From positions 372,001 through 436,000 of the forward strand of contig NZ_QUOU01000001.1 of the NCBI RefSeq assembly GCF_003390335.1: DNA of 64,000 nt, in the 5' to 3' direction. The number at the start of each line of letters is the position of its first letter. Position 1 is the stretch's first letter. This DNA comes from Thalassotalea euphylliae. GTDB taxonomy: Bacteria > Pseudomonadota > Gammaproteobacteria > Enterobacterales > Alteromonadaceae. Both the position numbers and the translations under genes were made by a program. Below the pieces are notes generated by a model. That model was not told the DNA's origin. It searched no databases and saw only the letters and a list, made by a program, of their open reading frames with translations. This document shows, piece by piece, positions 32,146-40,257 of the stretch.

Positions 32146-34539
32146 TTATTTCAATTGGTATAAATTATATTCTTTAAGTAGCGCTGCTATTTTGTCTTTT
32201 TCATAAGGTTTACTAAGGTGTGCATTCATACCAAGCGCTAGGTATTGTGAGACTTCTTGTTCAGTGACATTCGCCGTCATTGCGACGATAGGTAGCGAAT
32301 CTTTGTCATAAGCCTTGCGAAGGGCTCTGGTGGCCTCCATACCATCCATGACAGGCATTTGGATGTCCATGAAGACCATTGGGTATTGTTTAGCGGAAAT
32401 AGCGTTTATCGCGTCTTCTCCGTTTTCCGCCAAATCGACCGCTAAGCCAAATTCAGTTAATAACTTTTTCGCAACGAGTTGATTAATCCGATTATCTTCC
32501 ACCAATAACACGGTGTTCTTGGCAAAAGTACCAACTAGCGCTTTACTCGCTGACGCGTTTGCATGCTTAACGCAGCTTTCTGCTGTAAAGTGCTTTTCAT
32601 TGACGCTCTCATTTATGGTTATTTCGCACTCTGGGTTCAACGCAGGGGCAGCCTTTGCGGCTGAGCCTAAACATCTGGCCAAATTCGCTATCGTTACAGG
32701 CTTTGCCAAGTAGTTAAAGTTGTCACTGCTACCTGATTGCTCTTTGATATACGAGGGGCTAAAGGCGCTGCAAATAATAACGTTACCGACACTGAGGTTA
32801 CAGGATGCAATGTGCTTTATCAGGTTAAAGCCATTTTGTTCGGGCAAGTGCCAATCGAGTAACACATAGTCGAAGTACGACGTTTTTATTTGCGCTAATG
32901 CCGCTGATACTGAATCGGTAATTGAAACTTGAAAACCCAAGCGTTTACACATCGTCGCAATAATCTGTTGGCTTATTGGGTGATCTTCTACTAGCAATAC
33001 CTTCTGGCGTGGCGCTTTTATTTGCGATGCATCGTCTTGAGCCGCAGCGGCTTCAAGATCGCGATCTGCGACTAAGACCAAGGGTAAGGTCAAAGTAAAC
33101 ACAGACCCTTCGCCTAGCGTGCTCGTTACGTCAATATCTCCCTTCATCAAAAAAGCGAGTTTTTTACTGATGGCAAGACCAAGCCCAGTGCCGCCATATT
33201 TTCTTGTTGTGGAGTTATCTGCTTGTGTAAAGCGCTGAAATAAGTTGGCTTGTTGCGAATCAGATAAGCCTATGCCAGTGTCTTCGACACTGAAAGCAAC
33301 GTTTTTGTTAGCATCCAGTCTGGCTGAGACAAGCACGTGCCCTCGCTCCGTAAATTTGATCGCATTGGACGTAAGGTTGAGTAATATTTGGCTGATCCTG
33401 ACCGCATCGCCTACCGCTTGGGTAGGTATTCGTTCATCAATATCGAAAATCAATTCAACCCCTTTTTCTTCCGCGGGCCTACCGACCAGTACACTCAGGC
33501 TGTTAAACACATCCATAAAGGTAAAGGGCACCTGCTCAATATTAAGCTTACCGGATTCAATTTTTGAGAAGTCCAAAATATCGTTAATCACGGTGAGTAG
33601 CGAATTGGCTGAAAAGAGCAGCTTATCTAGATAATCTTTTTGTTCGTCGTTGATGGGGGTGTTAAGACATAGCTCTGCCAAACCAATGATACCCGTCATC
33701 GGCGTGCGAATTTCGTGCGACATATTCGCTAAAAATTTACTTTTAACCGCTGCACTTTCTTTATATCTGGCGTTTTTAAGGGTGAGTTCTTTTTGCAGCC
33801 GCAATAGCACTGTGATGACTAACGCTAGGCCGGCCAAGAGCATTGTAAAAATGCTCGTTAACGTTTTCTTTTCTGTACGTTTAATTAATGAGGTTTGTCT
33901 ATCTAACGCCACTTGGATCGCTGAATTAACGTCGAGCGTCTCCATGGCTAATTTTAAATCGCTGGCTTTAAGCGTGTTATTGAGAATGAAATAAACGTGC
34001 TGTTTAAACAAAGCCCAGCTATTGTCTGTTGCGGCTGTGCTAGCGACGTCATTGTCTATCATGTCAATTTGTTGCTGTAGTTGGTCTTGCCGCTTAATAG
34101 TGGGGGAGATAACAAATTGAAAGAGTAGCTTAGTGACCGTGTTTAAGGTATTCAATTGCGCGTCTGACAAGCCACTGACTTTCGAGTTAGCCACCAGTTG
34201 GCGTGAGGTTTTCAGCATAGTCACCAGCTGCATATAGCTGCTCGACAATTCGTTATAGCGCTTGATCAACGCACGAACTTGGCTATCTGTGGGTAACTGG
34301 ATAATTAACTGATCGATTTCAAACTGCAATTGGGCGTACAGATCGTAATGTTGCTGCCCGGCAAAGTTCGTGTTTACCACTTCGTTGGTGTGTTTGGGCA
34401 ATAAGCTTGCCAAACTAGACAATTGGCTGAGTGACGTTTGCTCAATTTCTTGGTGGTGATGAGAATTAACCGCGATAACCGAAGCGACAGTGAATACGAG
34501 TAGGCAAAGTACTTCAGGAAGGTAGCTAAAGATTCTCAT
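32146..34539 (-). CDS. Hybrid sensor histidine kinase with two receiver domains
   Basis: A 797-aa membrane kinase. TM1 lies at about 8-24 and TM2 at about 229-247, enclosing a helical periplasmic sensor region. Then come HisKA with H275 (ANMSHEIRTPMTG), HATPase (NLTSNAIKFTERG, GTGLGLAISKKL), a first receiver at about 522-635 (VLLDWHLPEQNG) and a second at about 675-790 (VFMDIQMPVMDGMEATRALR). No output domain follows, so phosphate probably passes to a separate histidine phosphotransfer protein. The last three residues (QLK) and the stop come from the inserted IS630 end; before insertion the protein would have ended EYNLY. It follows a cytochrome c peroxidase gene by 6 bases. Confidence 0.9.
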   Translation of the reverse strand: MRIFSYLPEVLCLLVFTVASVIAVNSHHHQEIEQTSLSQLSSLASLLPKHTNEVVNTNFAGQQHYDLYAQLQFEIDQLIIQLPTDSQVRALIKRYNELSSSYMQLVTMLKTSRQLVANSKVSGLSDAQLNTLNTVTKLLFQFVISPTIKRQDQLQQQIDMIDNDVASTAATDNSWALFKQHVYFILNNTLKASDLKLAMETLDVNSAIQVALDRQTSLIKRTEKKTLTSIFTMLLAGLALVITVLLRLQKELTLKNARYKESAAVKSKFLANMSHEIRTPMTGIIGLAELCLNTPINDEQKDYLDKLLFSANSLLTVINDILDFSKIESGKLNIEQVPFTFMDVFNSLSVLVGRPAEEKGVELIFDIDERIPTQAVGDAVRISQILLNLTSNAIKFTERGHVLVSARLDANKNVAFSVEDTGIGLSDSQQANLFQRFTQADNSTTRKYGGTGLGLAISKKLAFLMKGDIDVTSTLGEGSVFTLTLPLVLVADRDLEAAAAQDDASQIKAPRQKVLLVEDHPISQQIIATMCKRLGFQVSITDSVSAALAQIKTSYFDYVLLDWHLPEQNGFNLIKHIASCNLSVGNVIICSAFSPSYIKEQSGSSDNFNYLAKPVTIANLARCLGSAAKAAPALNPECEITINESVNEKHFTAESCVKHANASASKALVGTFAKNTVLLVEDNRINQLVAKKLLTEFGLAVDLAENGEDAINAISAKQYPMVFMDIQMPVMDGMEATRALRKAYDKDSLPIVAMTANVTEQEVSQYLALGMNAHLSKPYEKDKIAALLKEYNLYQLK

Positions 34540-34545
34540 GGCAAA

Positions 34546-35553
34546 CTAGTGTCTCACTGGAGCTGTGAAGCTTTCAAGCAAAGCGACCAGATCATCAATA
34601 TCTTGAGGTGATAATTCGCGACCAAGTTGAGTTTTTGCCATGACTTGTACCGCTTCTGGCAGTGTTTTAATAGCACCATTATGAAAATAAGGTGCTGTTT
34701 CGGCTACGTTCCGCAAGCTGGGCACTTTAAATACATGCAGGTCGAGCGGGTCACTTGTTAAATCAAATTTCCCTTTGTCGTCAGCAAGCTCAGGTGGAAT
34801 ATCGCCCACTTGCCCAAGCTTTTGGAATAAGTTACCGCCAATGTTACGGCCTTGATGGCAGGCACTGCAACCAAACGTGTTAAATTTTGCTAGCCCGCGT
34901 ATTTGTTGGGCGCTAAGTGCATTATTGTCACCCATAAGGTATTGGTCGATAGGGGCATTAGGGGTGATGAGCGACTGTTCAAAAACGGTTAACGCGTTAA
35001 CAATGTGCTTTGCTTCGACTTGATTAATGCCAAGTCGCTTGAATGCTTGAGAAAAGTAGGTGTCTTGACTGAGTTTTTCTGTAACGTCTTGCCAAGAAGT
35101 CCCCATTTCAACTGGGTTGTGAATAGGGCCGTCGATTTGTTGTGCAAGCGAATTGGCTCGGCCATCCCAAAACTGTTTGAAATTAAACACAGCGTTGAGC
35201 ACGGTCGGGGAGTTGCGAACCCCCTGTTTACTCTCCACACCAGTTGACACGCTAAAACCATCATCACCGCCAAAATCGAGCATATGGCAAGAGGCGCAAG
35301 AAATGGTGTTGTCTTTCGACAATAATGGGCTGTTAAAGAGTGCTTTGCCTAGCGTTACCCAGCGTTCGTCAATGGAAGTAATGGTCGGTAAGGGTTGAAT
35401 AGGGTGATTGACAGTAACGAATTCGTATTGAGTTTTCACTGCTGCCGTATCTACGTCGTCGTTATTCAACGCTAAAAAAGCAAAATAGAGGAGTGGGATA
35501 ATAATTGCTAATGCAATCCCTGCTATTAGTGACTGGTAATACCGCTTAACCAT
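34546..35553 (-). CDS. Di-haem cytochrome c peroxidase family protein
   Basis: A 335-aa membrane-anchored periplasmic protein with an N-terminal helix at about 9-29. Two haem-binding motifs are present: CASCH (C86, C89, H90) and CSACH (C229, C232, H233). VRNSPTVLNAVFNFKQFWDG is typical of the bacterial CcpA/MauG group. Such enzymes reduce hydrogen peroxide with electrons from small cytochromes, or oxidise protein substrates. It is the first gene of a two-gene unit with the downstream hybrid kinase, which suggests that redox or peroxide sensing and the kinase are linked. Confidence 0.88.
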   Translation of the reverse strand: MVKRYYQSLIAGIALAIIIPLLYFAFLALNNDDVDTAAVKTQYEFVTVNHPIQPLPTITSIDERWVTLGKALFNSPLLSKDNTISCASCHMLDFGGDDGFSVSTGVESKQGVRNSPTVLNAVFNFKQFWDGRANSLAQQIDGPIHNPVEMGTSWQDVTEKLSQDTYFSQAFKRLGINQVEAKHIVNALTVFEQSLITPNAPIDQYLMGDNNALSAQQIRGLAKFNTFGCSACHQGRNIGGNLFQKLGQVGDIPPELADDKGKFDLTSDPLDLHVFKVPSLRNVAETAPYFHNGAIKTLPEAVQVMAKTQLGRELSPQDIDDLVALLESFTAPVRH

Positions 35554-35676
35554 TAATCCGTTCTTTGCTATTTAATTACATCTCTAGTTTAGCCGAATAA
35601 TTAACAAAGAGAATGGCTTGATCTAAAAATTGATTGTCCGTATAAACAAACCTCAATGTTTAAAAAGTAGCTCGAT

Positions 35677-36576
35677 ATGTCTTCACGTAACCCCATTATT
35701 GCTGTTACCGGTTCATCAGGTGCAGGGACTTCGACCACAACTGAGTCGTTCGAACATATATTTCGCACGCTCGATATCACTTCTGCCCACGTCGAGGGCG
35801 ACAGCTTTCATCGCTACTCTCGCCAAGAAATGGATCTTGAAAAGCGCAAGGCGCGTGATGAAGGTCGTAATATTAGCTACTTTGGCGATCAAGCCAATGA
35901 TTTTGATGCACTGGAGAAGTTATTTAAAGATTACAGTGAAACTGGCAAAGGTAAAATGCGTCGCTATTTACATACCTTTGACGAAGCCGTGCCATACAAC
36001 CAAATGCCAGGTACTTTCACGCCTTGGGAAGATTTAGGTGAGGGCACCGACTTACTCTTCTACGAAGGCTTACACGGCGGTGTCGTCACTGACAAAAACG
36101 ATGTTGCACAGCACGTAGATCTGCTCATTGGTATGGTACCCATTGTCAACTTGGAGTGGATTCAAAAAATTATCCGCGACACCAACAAGCGCGGCCACAG
36201 TCGTGAAGCTGTGACCCATAGTATTGTGCGCTCGATGGATGATTACATCAACTTTATCACGCCGCAATTCTCTCGCACTCATGTCAACTTTCAACGGGTG
36301 CCGACGGTTGATACCTCGAACCCGTTTAGTGCCAAAGCTATTCCCGCGCTTGACGAGAGCTTTGTGGTCATTCGTTTTCGCGACTCGACTCATATCGATT
36401 TTCCTTATTACCTGTCGATGATCGATGGTGCGTTTATGTCGCGAGTAAATACCTTAGTTGTGCCCGGTGGCAAAATGGGGTTCGCGATGGAGTTGATTTT
36501 AACGCCACTCATTAAAGAGCTGATGGAGAAAAAAGCGGAAGCTAATAAACAACTGGATTGGATGTCAGACTTATAA
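35677..36576 (+). CDS. prkB: Phosphoribulokinase-like protein PrkB
   Basis: A 299-aa P-loop kinase (IAVTGSSGAGTSTTTESFEH at about 8-27) close to the uncharacterised E. coli PrkB. Other landmarks are VEGDSFHRYSRQEM and LLFYEGLHGGVV. There is no RuBisCO or other Calvin-cycle gene in the window, and the true substrate of this heterotrophic group is not settled. It abuts the next gene with no spacer (TAA then ATG). Confidence 0.9.
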   Translation: MSSRNPIIAVTGSSGAGTSTTTESFEHIFRTLDITSAHVEGDSFHRYSRQEMDLEKRKARDEGRNISYFGDQANDFDALEKLFKDYSETGKGKMRRYLHTFDEAVPYNQMPGTFTPWEDLGEGTDLLFYEGLHGGVVTDKNDVAQHVDLLIGMVPIVNLEWIQKIIRDTNKRGHSREAVTHSIVRSMDDYINFITPQFSRTHVNFQRVPTVDTSNPFSAKAIPALDESFVVIRFRDSTHIDFPYYLSMIDGAFMSRVNTLVVPGGKMGFAMELILTPLIKELMEKKAEANKQLDWMSDL

Positions 36577-37830
36577 ATGCTTTGGCAGCTCTTGCGCAGT
36601 GTTTTATTGATTGGATTACTGGCGGCCAATTTTGAGCTGAGCGCCAATAATATCCTAATTACTGATATCGTAAAATCAGCGGATGCCAGCTGGTCAGTGA
36701 CCTACCGCAGTCAAACGCCTGTGCAAAGTATCCAATTTCATCACTCGCCAGATGACTCGCGATTTGAACGCTGGCAGCTGATTAGCGACGGCTTTTCGTT
36801 TCGAAAGCTCAACGGTAAAGATACTGTATTTAAACAAGATGGCAGTGGCTTTACCTCAGTCACCTTTGCACTAACCCCCACGTATATTCACCTGCCTAAG
36901 TCGTACGCGCCTTTTGCGCCATACTCAGATGGCTCAGTATTACTGCACAGTGGCCGCTTTTTCGCTTGCGCAACGCTGTGCCGAAGCGATGAAAATTTGT
37001 GGTACCTCACCTTATCGGCACCAGCCAATGAGCGAATTGTGTTAAATGGCCTATCAGCCAATAACAAGGTGAGCTGGTATGACGAAAATGACGGTCGAAA
37101 AGTCTTTGTCGGTAACACCGAAATTACCGAAACCAACCATTATATCGCGGTCATTGATAATGCCCTGCCGCCAGCGTTGATTAGCGCGCTTGAGGAGTTT
37201 ATTCCCAACGCTATGGTGGCGATGGCAAGTCGCTTTCCTGCGCTGGGACAAAAACCGATGCTATTTGCTTCATTTGGCAAAACCAAGGGGCAACGTTATG
37301 GCCGTCAAGGTGGCGTGCTACCAGATCAGATTTTTATGCATTGGTATGGGCAGTTAAAAGTGAGTAACCCTTATGATCTTATCTGGTTTTATGCTCACGA
37401 AGTGACTCATTTATATCAAGGTGGTTACGTCAATAGTATTGAAAATGACCACGCCTGGATTCACGAGGGGCACGCTGAATTTGTCGCCGGTGAATTGTTG
37501 ATGCAGTTTTACCCACAAGCCACATCGTTTGTCGAGCAAAAGCGTTTTCAAGCTCAACAAGATTGCAAAGCCAAGTTGGCAAAGTTCCGCGTTGAAGAGT
37601 TTGCCGCACACCAAGAGTATCACGCCCTATACCAATGTGGCGCGTATTTTTACCAATTATTGGCTGAATATAGCGGCTCAGCAGAAAAGATCAGTTATGA
37701 CTTTTGGTTGGGGTTAGGGCAAAAAGCCAGTGATAAGGGCAATGTGGATAAGGATGTCGCCTTGGCCGTGGCTAACTTATTCCTCACTGAGCAAAACTAC
37801 CAGCGCGTATTGCGTGAATTCGGCTGGTAG
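36577..37830 (+). CDS. Secreted or membrane HExxH protein, putative metallopeptidase
   Basis: A 417-aa protein with a hydrophobic N-terminus (MLWQLLRSVLLIGLLAANF) that looks like a signal peptide. Residues 274-278 are HEVTH, followed by GGYVNSIENDHAWIHEGHAE, so the zinc-site histidines and a downstream Glu arrangement fit a gluzincin-like metallopeptidase. I do not recognise the exact family. It starts immediately after the prkB stop. The end of the gene has a 20-base direct repeat that includes the stop region. Confidence 0.7.
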   Translation: MLWQLLRSVLLIGLLAANFELSANNILITDIVKSADASWSVTYRSQTPVQSIQFHHSPDDSRFERWQLISDGFSFRKLNGKDTVFKQDGSGFTSVTFALTPTYIHLPKSYAPFAPYSDGSVLLHSGRFFACATLCRSDENLWYLTLSAPANERIVLNGLSANNKVSWYDENDGRKVFVGNTEITETNHYIAVIDNALPPALISALEEFIPNAMVAMASRFPALGQKPMLFASFGKTKGQRYGRQGGVLPDQIFMHWYGQLKVSNPYDLIWFYAHEVTHLYQGGYVNSIENDHAWIHEGHAEFVAGELLMQFYPQATSFVEQKRFQAQQDCKAKLAKFRVEEFAAHQEYHALYQCGAYFYQLLAEYSGSAEKISYDFWLGLGQKASDKGNVDKDVALAVANLFLTEQNYQRVLREFGW

Positions 37831-37857
37831 CATGAGATTATGGCTGGTAGCATGAGA
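37822..37857 (+). repeat. Direct repeat at the metallopeptidase stop codon
   Basis: GGCTGGTAGCATGAGA occurs at 37822-37837 and 37842-37857, a 20-base period. The first copy contains the last codons and stop (TGG TAG). This looks like slippage duplication of a gene end. Confidence 0.85.
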
Positions 37858-37888
37858 CTATGGCGTTGTTAGCCTTGTGTGAGCAATA

Positions 37889-38293
37889 TTAACCCTCAAT
37901 AATCTCAAAGTCGTGTGTGATGTTAACCGACTTATTTAGCATCAAGGCAACAGAGCAGTATTTGTCGGCTGACAAGCTAACGGCACGCTCTACGTGCTTG
38001 GCCGCTACGTCTTTACCCGTAATGACAAAATGAAGGTGAATATCAGAGAATAAACGCGGCACGGTATCAACGCGTGTTGCATCAATTTCGACACGACAGT
38101 CGCTAATCTGTTGTCGAGCCTTTTGCAGAATACTGACCACATCAACTGATGAACAACTCCCTAGTGATAACAATACATTTTCCAGCGGACTTGGCGCTGT
38201 TTTACCGCCATTAGCGTCTAATACTAAAGAGTGACCACTTTCTGATTGGGCTAAAAATAGCTCGTCGCCAGCCCAAGTTACGGTTGCTTTCAT
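37889..38293 (-). CDS. OsmC family protein (YhfA-like)
   Basis: A 134-aa OsmC/Ohr-fold protein resembling E. coli YhfA. It has APSPLENVLLSLGSCSSVDV with the conserved cysteine near 48 and a second cysteine in ADKYCSVALML. The family includes peroxiredoxin-like enzymes reducing organic hydroperoxides, although YhfA's role is unclear. It is convergent with the metallopeptidase gene. Confidence 0.85.
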   Translation of the reverse strand: MKATVTWAGDELFLAQSESGHSLVLDANGGKTAPSPLENVLLSLGSCSSVDVVSILQKARQQISDCRVEIDATRVDTVPRLFSDIHLHFVITGKDVAAKHVERAVSLSADKYCSVALMLNKSVNITHDFEIIEG

Positions 38294-38388
38294 ATATGCC
38301 TCTGTAGGTGCTCAATGGTTAATTTACGATAGTGAACTTGCCAGCTGCTAGTTTAGCCGCACATACTCAGCAAGTTTATCAAATTTGT

Positions 38389-38736
38389 TTAGTGAGGAAG
38401 ATTGTGAATTTCAGTATCAAATAAGTTTTTAATCAAGGTGGCGAACTCTTTGATAAAGGTTTTTTGTTTTTCCGATACGGCATTATTCACAACCGCCGAC
38501 AGGATTTCTTCCAAGTCGTAAACGATCGAATCGACTTCGCGAATGATCATATTGCGTTGGTTAAAGGTTAGATCGTCATTTTGGCTACATACCAAAATGA
38601 TTTGTTCACTCAGCTCTTGCTCGATGACTTCCATTACAGATTCTGCATTACCTTGGCAGGTAGCATTTTCAAACAGGCTTAAATGCTCTGTCAGGTATTC
38701 AATGATATGAACATAACCTTCGGTATCGGTAACCAT
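38389..38736 (-). CDS. DUF3802-like protein
   Basis: A 115-aa acidic, mostly helical protein (YVHIIEYLTEHLSLFE near the start; IIREVDSIVYDLEEILSAVV later). From memory it fits DUF3802, a family restricted to marine gammaproteobacteria with no known function. No membrane segment or enzymatic motif. It lies 95 bases before the start of the OsmC gene on the same strand. Confidence 0.6.
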   Translation of the reverse strand: MVTDTEGYVHIIEYLTEHLSLFENATCQGNAESVMEVIEQELSEQIILVCSQNDDLTFNQRNMIIREVDSIVYDLEEILSAVVNNAVSEKQKTFIKEFATLIKNLFDTEIHNLPH

Positions 38737-39115
38737 AATTCATCAAAAATAAGCGTCAAATTGGCTGATACTTTACTCCTATTCGATTAGCTGGTGCAAG
38801 TGTGGCTGGGCAGTTTGAGCAGAATTAAGACGATAGTTTGTCAACCCGAGTGCAACAAGTTAACAGGATGTAAATAAGGTGTATTGATAACGTAGTAAGC
38901 TGTAGTCAGCGACTTTCCGGCAGGATAAATATTCGACGCAAGTAGTAGCAAAAAATAATGGGCAGTAGCGTTGTCGCTACGTTTTGAAGAGTCGCGGTTG
39001 TTATAGTCGCACTGCCAGCGCTTAATTAACCAATGATTGCTTATTCGCTACAGATATAGCGGCATAAGTATGGCGGTTAATCGGCGGCAGTGCGAGCCGT
39101 TAGCGAATCAACGCG
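38737..39115. other. Gap with a large stem-loop after the DUF1338 gene
   Basis: Apart from promoter space for the DUF3802-like gene, it holds an imperfect inverted repeat: TCGCACTGCC (39007-39016) pairs with GGCAGTGCGA (39086-39095) and further bases pair inside (ATTAACC with GGTTAAT). An inner CGCTA/TAGCG dyad adds a second level. No T-run, so it is not a plain terminator. Confidence 0.65.
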
Positions 39116-39916
39116 TTACGCGGCAACGTTAGTGCTGGCAAAAATCTTGTCTGCAGAGGCCGCAACAAAGCCTGTGTATAACTCGCCATTTTCTAGCGGG
39201 TAGCGTTTCGCAAACTCGTAGAAACAGCTAGGAATGCTAACGGTTTTATCAGTGAAGGCGACCTCAGCGTGATCTGCCATGGTTGAAGACTGCTCTAGCT
39301 TCACTGTCTCGTCACCTTTAATTTCGCCACCGACACTGTTCAGCGTAAAGCCAGCATCTTTTAGTGAATCATTCACTGAAACAATCGTTTCATGGTTTTC
39401 TAGGTGGTTAATGCTGACGGTAAAGTGGTTAGCACGGTAACCCCATGCCGCCACCCAAGCGGCGTACTCACTTTCTGCCAATAATGTTTGGTACTCTTCG
39501 TGGCTGACTTGCCATTGACGACCTGAGTATAAGAAGTTTTCTGCTGTTGCTGCATCTTCTGGTAGCTGATCAATCAGCTTGTGGATAATGGCTTGTGCTT
39601 CTGGTGAGAATTCTTCCACCAATAACTCACTGATAAATACTTTTGGCTGAGTGCTGTCAGCGTGCTCAAAATGCTTAGCGTAAAGCTTTTTTGCTTCAAA
39701 GTTGTATTCGCCACACTCTTTGTAGCCAAGTGCTAATAAGTGAGCCGCTAACTTGTCTAAGTTAACCTTTTCAATATTAAAGGTGCGGTAGGCAACGTGA
39801 TCGTTTATCACATCATTGCCAGAGCCGAGTAGCTGGTGAATTTTTTCCGCAGACGGAGTCACGGTTAAGTAGTGTTGCCAAATGTTGTTAAATAATTGTG
39901 TAACTTGCGCAGTCAT
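39116..39916 (-). CDS. DUF1338 protein, putative 2-oxoadipate dioxygenase/decarboxylase-like
   Basis: A 266-aa protein of the DUF1338 family. NDHVAYRTFNIEKVNL holds the N-terminal histidine of the vicinal oxygen chelate-like metal site, and ISELLVEEFSPEAQ and WGYRANHFTVSINHLE carry the other conserved residues. Longer members (HglS) convert 2-oxoadipate to D-2-hydroxyglutarate in lysine catabolism. Short members such as this are often found next to arginine succinyltransferase genes, as here, but their substrate is unproven. Confidence 0.75.
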   Translation of the reverse strand: MTAQVTQLFNNIWQHYLTVTPSAEKIHQLLGSGNDVINDHVAYRTFNIEKVNLDKLAAHLLALGYKECGEYNFEAKKLYAKHFEHADSTQPKVFISELLVEEFSPEAQAIIHKLIDQLPEDAATAENFLYSGRQWQVSHEEYQTLLAESEYAAWVAAWGYRANHFTVSINHLENHETIVSVNDSLKDAGFTLNSVGGEIKGDETVKLEQSSTMADHAEVAFTDKTVSIPSCFYEFAKRYPLENGELYTGFVAASADKIFASTNVAA

Positions 39917-40257
39917 AACAGTTCCTAATAAGAGGCGAATTAAACGCTAATAAATCATTAGTTAGGTTAAGATTCCGTTATTAAATTCGTAGATAAAATG
40001 AATTCAAATAACGTGAATAAGAGGGCGTCAGGTCAGCGAGCGCTTAGGTGTAAAAATTGAGCATGACGAAAGCAAACGCTAACTTGTCGTCAGTGGTTTA
40101 GATTTGATCAATACTTTTGAAAAATGCCGGGCGAAAGCCAGCAGTTTGTAGTTGATACGTCAGCTTCATGGTCGATATATTAATCAATCGTATGCCTGTT
40201 TACTATACTCTTTTGATGACAAAGAAAGCGGGCATACGAAAGATTAATCAAGATCAA
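39917..40257. other. Gap with a stem-loop between astD and the DUF1338 gene
   Basis: It contains an inverted repeat: TTAATCAATCGTATGCC (40180-40196) against GGCATACGAAAGATTAA (40231-40247), with two mismatches and a 34-base loop. It may end or process the astD transcript or act as a structured spacer. The rest shows only AT-rich promoter-like sequence. Confidence 0.55.

Larger units (their letters stand above)
31060..32158 (-). mobile_element. IS630-family insertion sequence
   Basis: A 1099-bp element with imperfect terminal inverted repeats of about 25 bp whose outer 13 bases match exactly (CCAATTGAAATAA). It is flanked by a duplicated TA (31058-31059 and 32159-32160), the target-site signature of the IS630-Tc1/mariner group. 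It encodes a transposase split between two reading frames on the minus strand. It is inserted into the last sense codon of the adjacent hybrid histidine kinase gene, so the IS end provides that gene's stop codon. Confidence 0.93.

Noticed and set aside
35677..36576. Evidence for Calvin-cycle autotrophy from the phosphoribulokinase-like gene
   Set aside because: It is the PrkB type found in heterotrophs and no RuBisCO or other cycle gene is nearby.
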